Shown here: positions 1 through 8,189 of the stretch, piece by piece | Layout: each line of letters opens with the position of its first letter | How positions within the stretch are numbered: position 1 is the first letter of the stretch | NCBI RefSeq assembly: GCF_011761635.1 | Contig: NZ_JAASRN010000008.1 | Location: forward strand, 1-52,963 | Source of the DNA: Thermonema lapsum | Lineage (GTDB): Bacteria; Bacteroidota; Bacteroidia; Cytophagales; Thermonemataceae | Length of the DNA stretch: 52,963 nt | Direction: 5' to 3' | Program-made: the position numbers and the translations under genes | The notes under the pieces: generated by a model | What the model was told of the DNA's origin: nothing | Seen by the model: the letters and a program-made list of their open reading frames with translations, nothing else | Databases searched by the model: none

Positions 1-293
1 AGCGCCTCAACTGCCTGAACTTTGATATGGCAAACTACGTTTGCGTTTCGGATGAAAAGGGCAACCCCTTTGTCTTGCTTTACAATGGTAGGCTTGCGCT
101 ATTCGCTATAAAAGCGATTAACCTCTTCCTCTTGTTGCGATTTTTAGAGTATGCAAGTGTGAAAATAGATACATTTTTTCTTTGCAAACCATTTGCTTAT
201 CGTTGGGGTGGCGTGAAGATTGAAGCTATTTTTTTAGAGCGTTGCCCTGTTTTTTAGGATAATGCGGGGGAGGGCTTATTTATCGGCTGCTCT
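1..293. other. Left edge, no gene supported
   Basis: A plus-strand frame is open from the left edge to a stop at about 257, with its first ATG at 27. Its translation begins like an ordinary protein (VCVSDEKGNPFVLLYNG) but continues as a low-complexity hydrophobic stretch that matches no family I know. It could be the 3' end of a gene lying outside the window or chance. I see no terminator hairpin or full promoter here. The downstream minus-strand operon ends at 294, so its terminator should lie in this stretch, but none is obvious. Confidence 0.3.
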
Positions 294-1370
294 TTAGTAA
301 GAGGAAAGCCATTTTAGCTCTGCTGCTGTTTGCTTTTGTCCATATATTTTGCGCTGTTGCAGATTGTTTTTGATAGCTTTTAACAGCAATGAAAAAGGAG
401 CATATTGCACACCCCGCTTATGGTTGGCTACACTGATGCGGTAAAGTATCTGCCAGTGTCTAAGCAAATCTCTGTAAGCTTTCCATAGAGGCATATCGGG
501 GTCATAGATATGAGCAGGCTCTGAGTTGGCGCCGTTCAATTCTAAAATACAAATATTGCGACCGGCATATAGCTCTTCTATAGATGGTACTTTCAAATCA
601 AAGCGACCGAAATAGAAGCCGTCAATGTGGCGCGCGATATTGTCTATGACCTTTTGTAGTTGGGGTGTCAAAAGCTCATTGGCATTACGAAAAGTAGCTC
701 CACGGCTGTGGTTACCTATGTGTGTGAGCTGGATGACTGTTTCTGCTTCCGGCACTTGATTCCACTGCAGAGCGTGTTGTTTTTTTAGAAAATCAAGGTG
801 ATAACGACAGCGTTCGTCTCTTGTAACAAGCTCGCCGAGGGTATGGACGCCATCACCTTTTACTTGAAGCGGTTCCTTTATGACAATGGAGGTGATTTTG
901 CCTTGCGTACTATCTGGCATGCGACAGTACATGATGCCCAGTTCGAGGGGACTGTAGCACCACTCTTGAATTATCCACTCCCAAGCAGGGTAGGAGCTGA
1001 GAAAATTACGCAGTTCCGCTTCGTTGTTGATGCGTTCCACTGCAAAGCCTCGCTCGCCCCGGTTCGGTTTCACAGCCAGCGGGTAGTTCAGTTTGTGTTT
1101 TTTTATTTTTTCAATGACTTGTTCAATGGAAGAGTCTTCAGCTATCCATATGCTTTTGGGAATGTATTTAGCCGGAATACGGCGCAAGATGTCGTACTTG
1201 GAATACATAGTAAAGCCTCCGAGAAACATGCAAGGATTGGCAGCAGTAAAAAAGGTGAAGGAGCGTGCTCGCAGGCTTAAATAAAACCAGTAAAAATAAA
1301 TGGGGATGTAAAACAACCAGAAGGACCAAAACTCCCATTTAAGATACTTCCACCATTGAAAAAACTTCAT
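294..1370 (-). CDS. ATP-grasp family protein with N-terminal membrane segment
   Basis: This 358-residue protein looks like an ATP-grasp ligase of the D-Ala-D-Ala ligase/cyanophycin-synthetase-like group, which joins a carboxylate to an amine or similar nucleophile using ATP. Residues about 10-35 are strongly hydrophobic and aromatic, so it is probably membrane-attached. The grasp fold is suggested by PLAVKPNRGERGF (residues about 95-110, nucleotide-binding lysine), a GDGVHTLGEL segment, and the metal-binding LELNGANSEP (E-x-N) late in the protein. Substrate is unknown. The ATG lies 2 nt after the stop of the TerB-like gene, so it is the third gene of a terC-terB-ATP-grasp operon. ATP-grasp enzymes are known partners of Ter-type genes, which supports a linked role. 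Fold call is fairly firm; reaction is not. Confidence 0.75.
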   Translation of the reverse strand: MKFFQWWKYLKWEFWSFWLFYIPIYFYWFYLSLRARSFTFFTAANPCMFLGGFTMYSKYDILRRIPAKYIPKSIWIAEDSSIEQVIEKIKKHKLNYPLAVKPNRGERGFAVERINNEAELRNFLSSYPAWEWIIQEWCYSPLELGIMYCRMPDSTQGKITSIVIKEPLQVKGDGVHTLGELVTRDERCRYHLDFLKKQHALQWNQVPEAETVIQLTHIGNHSRGATFRNANELLTPQLQKVIDNIARHIDGFYFGRFDLKVPSIEELYAGRNICILELNGANSEPAHIYDPDMPLWKAYRDLLRHWQILYRISVANHKRGVQYAPFSLLLKAIKNNLQQRKIYGQKQTAAELKWLSSY

Positions 1371-1372
1371 CT

Positions 1373-1831
1373 TTATTCATCTTTCAACTCAAGGCGTTCG
1401 CGTATGTGCTGCAACATATTCACTTCTTCGGCTTTGTTTTTGTGTGCTGCTATGGCAAATATCTCAACAGCATTGGCAATCAAGTCCTTGTTTTCAGGCT
1501 TTTGCGTCAGATGCATTTTAAGCGTATCGAGGAAAGCCTCTTGCCACTCCTCCATGTGCGCGAGCAGGTATTCAAGTTGTGTTTTAAACTCGGCTTGCAG
1601 TGCTTTGAGGGCACCTTCTGAAAGGTTTTCTTCCCGGAACAGATGGCTCAGGCTGATGCTTAGTTTGTCAATATAAATAGCTTCTTGTTTATCGATGATA
1701 CCATCGCTGTAGATAAGCAACAAGGTGGGAAAAAAGGCAGTGAGCGCCTCAAACTGTTCGTAGTTGAGCTTGGTAGGATTTTTTTCCTTGTAATACAGGT
1801 AAAATTCTTTCAGGCTTTTGAAGGTGGGCAT
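1373..1831 (-). CDS. TerB-like protein
   Basis: This 152-residue all-helical acidic protein resembles the TerB/DjlA-N family. The segment LLLIYSDGIIDKQEAIYIDKL (residues about 37-57) has the DG-x-x-D pattern typical of the TerB metal-binding helix, and a second helical copy follows around residues 115-135 (IANAVEIFAIAAHKN). TerB proteins are cytoplasmic or membrane-associated partners in tellurium/stress-response complexes with TerC and TerD. It starts 14 nt after the stop of the TerC gene and ends 2 nt before the ATP-grasp start, so the three are almost certainly co-transcribed. The TerB assignment rests on a short motif plus context; an unrelated helical family remains possible. Confidence 0.6.
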   Translation of the reverse strand: MPTFKSLKEFYLYYKEKNPTKLNYEQFEALTAFFPTLLLIYSDGIIDKQEAIYIDKLSISLSHLFREENLSEGALKALQAEFKTQLEYLLAHMEEWQEAFLDTLKMHLTQKPENKDLIANAVEIFAIAAHKNKAEEVNMLQHIRERLELKDE

Positions 1832-1845
1832 GATTAGATGTGTTT

Positions 1846-2709
1846 TTATTTATTAAAATTAGCTTTTTCTTTCTGATATTGGTTGTTTTGATAAGGAGCC
1901 GGCGGATGAATTGTCGGAGCACTTTGGTCGTCTTGTATTGTCACATAGCGCTGGTGCAAATGCACGGGTTTTTGTGAACGCTTGATGAGTTTCAGATTTA
2001 GCAATTCTACAAACAGAGAGAAAGCAATGGAGAAGTAGATGTATCCTTTGGGCACTTCATAGTGTAGTGCTTCCACAATGAGCAAAGTACCAATCATAAG
2101 CAAGAATGCCAGAGCCAGCATTTTGATGGTGGGGTGTTCTTCCACAAAGCGGGCAATGGGGTAAGCAAACAGCATCATGACGAACATAGACAGGACAACA
2201 GCAATAATCATAATCCACAGGTTCTCGGCTTTGTCAGCATCTACTAAGCCGATGGCGGTAAGGATGGAGTCGAACGAGAAAACGACATTGATAAGGGTTA
2301 TCTGTGCAATTACCCTGAAAAATGCCGACTTGCCACTTTCTTCTTCTTTATATATTATTTCCTCATTCCCTTCGAGCTTTTGATGGATTTCGGTAGTGGC
2401 TTTATAAATGAGGAATATACCACCGCAGAAGAGAATCAAATCGCGTCCACTCAGGTGGAAATCTACAATACTAACAAGTTGTTGATTGAGTCCTATCATC
2501 CAAGAAAGAGCAAATAATAACACAACACGAGGAATCAAAGCGATGAGTAAACCCCAGTTAGTACTTTTTTTTTGTTGATGTTTAGGGAGCTTGCTGGCAA
2601 CAATGGAGATAAAAATAATGTTATCAATACCCAGCACAACTTCCATGAAGGTAAGAGTAAGCAGGCTGATGAGTGATTCAGTAGTGAGTAAGTGTTCTAA
2701 AATTTCCAT
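1846..2709 (-). CDS. TerC family integral membrane protein
   Basis: This 287-residue inner-membrane protein belongs to the TerC/Alx/YkoY family, linked to tellurite resistance and manganese export. Seven or so hydrophobic helices are visible. The two family hallmarks are present: the intramembrane acidic motif near the N terminus (VVLGIDNIIFISIV, residues about 24-37) and its repeat in the second half (VVFSFDSILTAIGL, residues about 141-154). The C-terminal 35 residues are a polar, proline- and glutamine-rich tail. It is the first gene of the minus-strand terC-terB-ATP-grasp set. No strong Shine-Dalgarno sequence precedes the ATG. The substrate cannot be told from the sequence; metal-ion export is the best inference. 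Confidence 0.92.
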   Translation of the reverse strand: MEILEHLLTTESLISLLTLTFMEVVLGIDNIIFISIVASKLPKHQQKKSTNWGLLIALIPRVVLLFALSWMIGLNQQLVSIVDFHLSGRDLILFCGGIFLIYKATTEIHQKLEGNEEIIYKEEESGKSAFFRVIAQITLINVVFSFDSILTAIGLVDADKAENLWIMIIAVVLSMFVMMLFAYPIARFVEEHPTIKMLALAFLLMIGTLLIVEALHYEVPKGYIYFSIAFSLFVELLNLKLIKRSQKPVHLHQRYVTIQDDQSAPTIHPPAPYQNNQYQKEKANFNK

Positions 2710-2864
2710 AATTGTTATTTACAGTTGTTATAAAAATACAAAGAAAACACCAACTTGCAAACTCATCTTTTTGTGTTTAAAGCGAGGGCTAATTCCCAAT
2801 ACCTCGCCTTCAATGCTTAATAGAAAATATTGTAAATTGCGTGTTGGTTTGATTTGAATAAGTG

Positions 2865-4733
2865 ATGAAAAGTAACCAAGAGCAAAAAAAAGATAAATCT
2901 TTGAAAAATAAGCGATTAAGTAAAGAGAGCTTAAAAAAACTGTGGCGTATTGCTCGTTTTGCCGCACCCTATAAAAGTTACTTTATCACAGGCATGTTTT
3001 TTTTGGTGGTTTCTACGCTCACAGCCTTGGCATTTCCTATGCTGGCGGGCAAAATCACCGATGCGGCAAACACCTCTTTGTTTGGCAAGATAAAGCAAGA
3101 CATAGAGGGAGACGCCTGGGCGCAGTGGTTTAATTCTGTGGACCGGGTGGCAATGGCTTTTTTAGTGATATTACTCATACAGTCGGTGGCTTCCTATTTT
3201 CGCATTTGGTTGTTTGCCATTGTTACCGAGCGTTCCATTGCTGATATACGCGCTACCTTATATGAAAAGATGCTGGGATTGCCCCTGTCTTTTTTTGAAA
3301 AGAACCGCGCTGGCGACCTTAGCAGTCGCTTGAGTGCCGACATCACTCAGCTCGAAAGCCTCTTTTCTTTCAACTTGGCTGAGTTATTCCGCCAATTGAT
3401 GACCCTCTTGATTGGTGTGATAGTCATCTTCTTTACTTCTGCTCGCTTGGCTTTGGTGATGTTGGCTACTTTCCCCGTGATGATTGGGATGGCTATTCTC
3501 TTTGGGCGTTTCATTAGGAAGTTGTCACGCCGCCGACAGGATGCTTTGGCACAAGCCAACGTGGTTTTGGAAGAAACTCTTCAGGCAATTCAGGTGGTGA
3601 AGTCCTTTGTAAATGAGTTGTTCGAGTTGGGGCGCTACCGCCGCCGCCTCGATGAAGTGGTGCATAGCGGCTTGCATTCCGCTCGCTACCGTGGCTTCTT
3701 TATATCCTTTATCATCTTTGCTTTGTTCGGCGGTATTGTTTTGGTACTTTGGTATGGTGCTAGGTTGGTAGAAGCCGGTGAATTACAAGTGGGTGAACTC
3801 TTCTCCTTTATTCTTTATACTGTTTTTATTGGCGGCTCCTTGGGCGGCATGAGCGACCTGTATGCTCAGTTGCAGAAAAGCATAGGTGCCTCGGAGCGTA
3901 TTTTAGAAATACTGGAAGAGCAAGGCGAAGTACCTGCTTTGCAGAAAGAACTTCCTGCTTTGCAGGTAAAAGGCAACATACAATTTGAAGATGTACACTT
4001 TGCGTATCCTACCCGCCCAGAGGTGGAGGTGCTCCAGGGTATTGGCTTTGAGATACAGGCAGGCGAAAAGATAGCTTTGGTGGGGCACAGCGGCGCCGGA
4101 AAATCCACCATCATCCAGTTGCTATTGAAATTTTATACTCCTCTGAAAGGACGTATCTTGGCAGACGGTCTGGACCTGCAAGCCATCGACACCCGGGCAT
4201 GGCGCAGTCACATAGCCATTGTGCCGCAGGAAGTGATTTTGTTTGGTGGTACCATTCGTGAAAATATAGCCTACGGCAAGCCCGGCGCCACCGAAGAAGA
4301 AATCATCGAGGCGGCTCGCCAAGCCAATGCTTGGGATTTCATCGCTCAATTCCCCGACGCACTCGACACCGTGGTAGGCGAAAGGGGCGTAAAGCTCTCT
4401 GGTGGGCAACGTCAGCGCATAGCTATTGCTCGTGCCATTTTGAAAAACCCCTCTATCTTGATTTTGGACGAAGCAACCAGCTCGTTAGATGCCGAATCGG
4501 AGCAGGCAGTGCAACAAGCCTTGGAGACCCTTATGCAGGGGCGCACAACCATCGTCATTGCGCACCGTCTGGCTACCGTGCGTAATATGGATAAAATACT
4601 CGTTTTGAAAAACGGGCGCATTGCCGAGGCAGGTACTCACGAAGAACTGCTTGCCCGCCCGGAGGGTATCTATTACAACCTGGTGCGCCTGCAATTGGAA
4701 GAGAACTACAACAGCAGTTCCGCCAAAGCATAA
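2865..4733 (+). CDS. ABC exporter, fused permease-ATPase (MsbA/lipid-exporter type)
   Basis: This 622-residue half-transporter has an N-terminal ABC exporter membrane domain (six helices, residues about 30-330) followed by a nucleotide-binding domain. The ATPase shows Walker A GHSGAGKST (about residue 408), the Q-loop, signature LSGGQRQR (about 510), Walker B ILILDEATSSLD (about 530) and the H-loop IAHRLAT. It probably homodimerises in the inner membrane and exports a lipid or hydrophobic compound; substrate cannot be set. A GTG at 2862 directly precedes the ATG at 2865, and the ATG is preferred. It is divergent from terC and its last 28 nt overlap the 3' end of the convergent mlaE-like gene. 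Confidence 0.93.
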   Translation: MKSNQEQKKDKSLKNKRLSKESLKKLWRIARFAAPYKSYFITGMFFLVVSTLTALAFPMLAGKITDAANTSLFGKIKQDIEGDAWAQWFNSVDRVAMAFLVILLIQSVASYFRIWLFAIVTERSIADIRATLYEKMLGLPLSFFEKNRAGDLSSRLSADITQLESLFSFNLAELFRQLMTLLIGVIVIFFTSARLALVMLATFPVMIGMAILFGRFIRKLSRRRQDALAQANVVLEETLQAIQVVKSFVNELFELGRYRRRLDEVVHSGLHSARYRGFFISFIIFALFGGIVLVLWYGARLVEAGELQVGELFSFILYTVFIGGSLGGMSDLYAQLQKSIGASERILEILEEQGEVPALQKELPALQVKGNIQFEDVHFAYPTRPEVEVLQGIGFEIQAGEKIALVGHSGAGKSTIIQLLLKFYTPLKGRILADGLDLQAIDTRAWRSHIAIVPQEVILFGGTIRENIAYGKPGATEEEIIEAARQANAWDFIAQFPDALDTVVGERGVKLSGGQRQRIAIARAILKNPSILILDEATSSLDAESEQAVQQALETLMQGRTTIVIAHRLATVRNMDKILVLKNGRIAEAGTHEELLARPEGIYYNLVRLQLEENYNSSSAKA

Positions 4734-5437
4734 TCGGCAACTAAGATGGCAATACAGCTGCTGGTTACGGCTTGGGTGCTCGACAAACCCACTTCGAGCG
4801 CCCCGCCTCGTGTGTAGTACCCTTTGAACGAAGAGATGGTGGTGATGAGAAAAGAAAAAACGACTGTCTTGACGAGTGCAAAAGTGATATTGTAAGGAAC
4901 AAATTTCTCACGCAGCCCTTTTACATATTCATATTCGGTAATCACCCCCGTAAGTACGCCGGCAAGATAACCGCCCAAAATAGACAAGAAACCCGCCATA
5001 ATCACCAGTAAGGGGAAGGTAAGCAAGGCGGCAATCACTTTAGGAAACACCAGATAAGACACCGAGTTGATGCCCATCACCTCCAAAGCATCGATTTGTT
5101 CGGTAATGCGCATGGTGCCCAGGTTGCCAGCTATATTAGACCCTACCTTACCTGCCAAAATAATGCTGATGATGGTGGGGGCAAGTTCCAGCAAGGTAGT
5201 ATCACGCACCAGCAAACCGATGACATACTTCGGAACAAGTGGGCTCACCAGGTTGTATGCTGTTTGGATGGCGGTAACGGCGCCAATGAATGAAGATACA
5301 ATGACTACAATAAACACCGAACTGATGCCAATATATATGCACTCGTCTAAGATGGCTTGCAAATAAATGCGCGGACGTTCGCGCAGAAACAACATCTTGC
5401 CCAAAAAAATAAAATAACGACCGACCAGTGCCAGCAT
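4706..5437 (-). CDS. mlaE: MlaE-family ABC transporter permease
   Basis: This 243-residue protein is a MlaE/YrbE permease, the inner-membrane channel subunit of the Mla-type phospholipid transport system that keeps outer-membrane lipid asymmetry. Family signatures include the amphipathic N-terminal helix (ALVGRYFIFLGKML), FIGAVTAIQTAYNLVSPLVP, and the highly conserved ELAPTIISIILAGKVGSNIA and GTMRITEQIDALEVMG. The open frame can be extended to a TTG at 5497, but the ATG at 5437 matches the family N terminus. No MlaF ATPase or MlaD substrate-binding gene is adjacent, although such partners usually follow directly, so they must be elsewhere. The 3' end overlaps the convergent ABC exporter gene by 28 nt. 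Confidence 0.9.
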   Translation of the reverse strand: MLALVGRYFIFLGKMLFLRERPRIYLQAILDECIYIGISSVFIVVIVSSFIGAVTAIQTAYNLVSPLVPKYVIGLLVRDTTLLELAPTIISIILAGKVGSNIAGNLGTMRITEQIDALEVMGINSVSYLVFPKVIAALLTFPLLVIMAGFLSILGGYLAGVLTGVITEYEYVKGLREKFVPYNITFALVKTVVFSFLITTISSFKGYYTRGGALEVGLSSTQAVTSSCIAILVADYALAELLL

Positions 5438-5832
5438 GCTTTTCTGTTTTATGAATAATTTCAGTCGAAAAAAAAGAAAAAATTCGCACAACGACAAACC
5501 TCAGGAAGGAAACTGCAAAAAATCAGTATTGCCCCATTCGAGCATCACGCGATGCTCTTTGACAGCATAAGTGATGCAGTCAAGCAAAAGTTTTTAAGAT
5601 TTTTGCGGTCTTCGCTACCGCTTTCCACTTTTGCCTCTTTAAGGCAACTTTTGATAAACTGCTTCTAAGTAACTGCATTGCATTTCTGTTAAGATTACCC
5701 CCGCTTTCCGACTCATCGATGGCAAAATCAAAAGGCTACATATTAAAAAACTTGTTCAAACCCAAAATGGCTATACTTCTTTGATTTTTTGGGCGTTAGT
5801 ACATTAAGATAAAACTAAATTCACCAAAGCCT
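5438..5832. other. Divergent intergenic region
   Basis: This 395-nt spacer separates the divergent mlaE-like and prolyl oligopeptidase genes and must hold both promoters. No exact TTG-N20-TAnnTTTG match is visible in either direction. It contains one notable inverted repeat at 5540-5557, listed separately. No RNA gene or short coding frame is supported. Confidence 0.6.
5540..5557. repeat. Inverted repeat GAGCATC-ACGC-GATGCTC
   Basis: Two perfect 7-nt arms flank a 4-nt centre. It has no T-run on either side, so it is not an intrinsic terminator. Its place between divergent genes fits a regulator-binding site, but this is inference only. Confidence 0.4.
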
Positions 5833-7968
5833 ATGAAAAAATATATCTACTGGCTCGGATGTTTATTTTTGGGGGCTTGTCAAACGCAGGAAACTACCCA
5901 AAACTCAATGGAAAAGCTCATCTATCCGGAGACGCCCACCGTTCAACAACTCGACAACTATTTTGGTACAACAGTAGCCGACCCCTACCGCTGGCTCGAA
6001 AATACCGACTCGGCGGCAGTGCAAGCATGGATTGCTGCACAAAACAAACTCACTTTCTCTTATTTAGAAAAAATTCCGTTTCGTGAGAGCATCAAAAAAC
6101 GCCTTGAAGAAGTGTGGAACTTTGAGCGCATGAGCGCACCCTTACTCAAAGGGGGATACTATTATTACACCAAAAACGATGGACTTCAAAACCAAAGCGT
6201 GATTTACCGGCGTGAAGGAATAAATGGCACCGAAGAAGTGGTGCTTGACCCCAATACCCTTTCCGACGACGGGACAGTGGCAGTAGGCAATTGGAGCATC
6301 TCGAACGATGGGCGTTATTTTGCTTACTCTACCTCTGCAGGCGGTTCCGATTGGCAGGAAATAAAAATCATTGATTTGCAAACTAAAAAAACACTTGATG
6401 ACCATTTACGATGGGTGAAGTTTTCGGGCATTTCTTGGTATCGCGATGGCTTCTTCTACAGCCGCTATGACGCCCCACCCAAAGGCAAAGAGTACGAAGC
6501 TAAAAACGAATACCACAAGGTGTATTATCATAAGGTGGGCACACGACAAAGTGATGACCAGTTGGTGTACGAAGACCCCGGGCGCCCCTTGCAAAACTTC
6601 TATACCCAAACCACCGACGATGAGCAGTATTTGTTTATTCATATGCCCGAAGGCACCGGCGGCAATGCCATCTGGTGGCGTCCTTTGGCACAACCGCAAG
6701 CTGCTTTTAAACCGCTTATCAATACTACCGAATATGAAAACAGCATTGTGGGCACTTTGAACAACAAAATTTTGCTGCTCACCAATGCCGGCGCCCCAAA
6801 ATACCGCTTGGTGCTGGTAGATCCCCGCAAGCCTGAACCTGCACAATGGAAAACCATCATCCCTGAACCCAAAGAGGAAGTATTGAGCAGTGTAAGTCAT
6901 GTGGGCGGGCGTCTGATTGCCATCTTTATGAAAGACGCAAGCCACAGAGTGCGTGTGTATAATATCAACGGGGAGTTTGAAAACGAAATACAGCTGCCTA
7001 CCTTAGGTACTGTGAGCGGTTTTGATGGAAAGGAAGAAGACAAGGAAACCTTTTTTGTATTCAACTCATATCTCTACCCGCCTACTGTTTATCGCTACGA
7101 TATAAAAACACGCCAAGTGGAGGAGTTTTTCCGTCCCAAAACCACCTTCGACAGCAAGCAGTATCAAACACGCGAGGTGTTCTATAAAAGCAAAGACGGC
7201 ACCTCCGTGCATATGTTCTTAACCCATAAAAAAGGGCTGAAAAAAGACGGCAACAACCCCGTTTATCTTTATGGCTACGGTGGGTTTAATATTAGCCTCT
7301 TGCCCTCTTTTGACCCGCGCATCCTTCCTTTCTTGGAAGCCGGCGGCATTTACGCCGTGGCTAACCTGCGCGGTGGTGGCGAATATGGCGAGGAGTGGCA
7401 CAAAGCAGGTATGCTCGAAAACAAACAAAACGTATTTGACGATTTCATTGCCGCTGCCGAATACTTGATTCAGGAAAAATACACCAGCCCCAAAAAAATT
7501 GCCATTTCTGGACGTTCCAATGGAGGTTTACTCGTGGGGGCTTGCATGACCCAGCGCCCTGACCTGTTTCAAGTGGCTTTGCCCGGCGTAGGGGTTTTGG
7601 ATATGCTGCGCTTCCATAAGTTTACCATTGGCTGGGCATGGGTCAACGAATACGGTAGTAGCGAGGATTCCACACAGTTTCAATATTTGATTAAGTACTC
7701 ACCGGTACATAACGTGAAAGAGGCTGACTATCCGGCTACTTTGGTTTACACTGCCGAATATGACGACCGTGTGGTGCCTATTCATTCTTTTAAATTTGTG
7801 GCGGCACTGCAAGCCCACCAAAAAGGAGAACGTCCGATACTTATACGTATCGACACCAAGGCAGGGCATGGCGCCGGCAAGCCAGTCAGCAAACTCATCG
7901 AGGAGTGGACCGACATCTGGGCATTTACCTTCTATAACTTGAACATGACCTTCCCGACCCAGCAGTAG
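5833..7968 (+). CDS. Prolyl oligopeptidase family lipoprotein (S9A)
   Basis: This 711-residue serine peptidase cleaves short proline-containing peptides. It starts with a lipoprotein signal ([16 protein letters not shown], lipobox cysteine at residue 16), so it is probably anchored in the periplasm or outer membrane rather than cytoplasmic. An N-terminal cap and seven-bladed propeller (residues about 35-440) precede the alpha/beta-hydrolase domain. The triad is visible: nucleophile in GRSNGG (Ser about 562), Asp in EYDDRVVP (about 642-649) and His in AGHGAG (about 679). Length is normal for the family. It is monocistronic, with a good terminator 28 nt downstream of the stop. Confidence 0.95.
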   Translation: MKKYIYWLGCLFLGACQTQETTQNSMEKLIYPETPTVQQLDNYFGTTVADPYRWLENTDSAAVQAWIAAQNKLTFSYLEKIPFRESIKKRLEEVWNFERMSAPLLKGGYYYYTKNDGLQNQSVIYRREGINGTEEVVLDPNTLSDDGTVAVGNWSISNDGRYFAYSTSAGGSDWQEIKIIDLQTKKTLDDHLRWVKFSGISWYRDGFFYSRYDAPPKGKEYEAKNEYHKVYYHKVGTRQSDDQLVYEDPGRPLQNFYTQTTDDEQYLFIHMPEGTGGNAIWWRPLAQPQAAFKPLINTTEYENSIVGTLNNKILLLTNAGAPKYRLVLVDPRKPEPAQWKTIIPEPKEEVLSSVSHVGGRLIAIFMKDASHRVRVYNINGEFENEIQLPTLGTVSGFDGKEEDKETFFVFNSYLYPPTVYRYDIKTRQVEEFFRPKTTFDSKQYQTREVFYKSKDGTSVHMFLTHKKGLKKDGNNPVYLYGYGGFNISLLPSFDPRILPFLEAGGIYAVANLRGGGEYGEEWHKAGMLENKQNVFDDFIAAAEYLIQEKYTSPKKIAISGRSNGGLLVGACMTQRPDLFQVALPGVGVLDMLRFHKFTIGWAWVNEYGSSEDSTQFQYLIKYSPVHNVKEADYPATLVYTAEYDDRVVPIHSFKFVAALQAHQKGERPILIRIDTKAGHGAGKPVSKLIEEWTDIWAFTFYNLNMTFPTQQ

Positions 7969-7995
7969 CCTACATAAGCAACAGACAAGCACAGG

Positions 7996-8021
7996 CACGG
8001 GCACACTCGCCCGTGTTTTTT
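7996..8021 (+). terminator. Intrinsic terminator after prolyl oligopeptidase
   Basis: Arms CACGGGC and GCCCGTG (7-bp perfect stem, 6-nt loop) are followed by six T. Its position also shows that the long upstream extension of the clpB frame, which would start at 8013 inside this hairpin, is not coding. Confidence 0.85.
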
Positions 8022-8174
8022 ATTTCCTGCAAACGAAAACGTGCTTCGATTGTCTCAAAATCAGACACTTTGTCTTTGTTTTACAATGTTTTTCTGACAA
8101 AAACTGCCACTATGTCCTTAGCTTGTCTTTTGGCTTGCCCTTTGTGTAAAAAAAAGGCAAAAATAACAATTAAA

Positions 8175-8182
8175 AAGGAGGA
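8175..8182 (+). promoter_or_regulatory. Strong ribosome binding site of clpB
   Basis: AAGGAGGA sits 8 nt before the ATG at 8190. Most genes in this window lack such a site, so it both fixes the clpB start and suggests strong translation. A weak hairpin (TTGCC at 8135-8139 with GGCAA at 8156-8160) lies just upstream. Confidence 0.8.
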
Positions 8183-8189
8183 TAAGACT

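Noticed and set aside
798-1280. Plus-strand frame of 160 codons opposite the ATP-grasp gene
   Set aside because: It is antisense to a well-supported gene, has no known motif and lacks a ribosome site.
6406-6945. Minus-strand frame of 179 codons inside the prolyl oligopeptidase gene
   Set aside because: Full overlap with a clear enzyme gene and atypical amino-acid content; a codon-bias shadow.
8013-8189. Upstream extension of clpB by 59 codons
   Set aside because: It starts inside the terminator of the previous gene, and a strong ribosome site marks the ATG at 8190.
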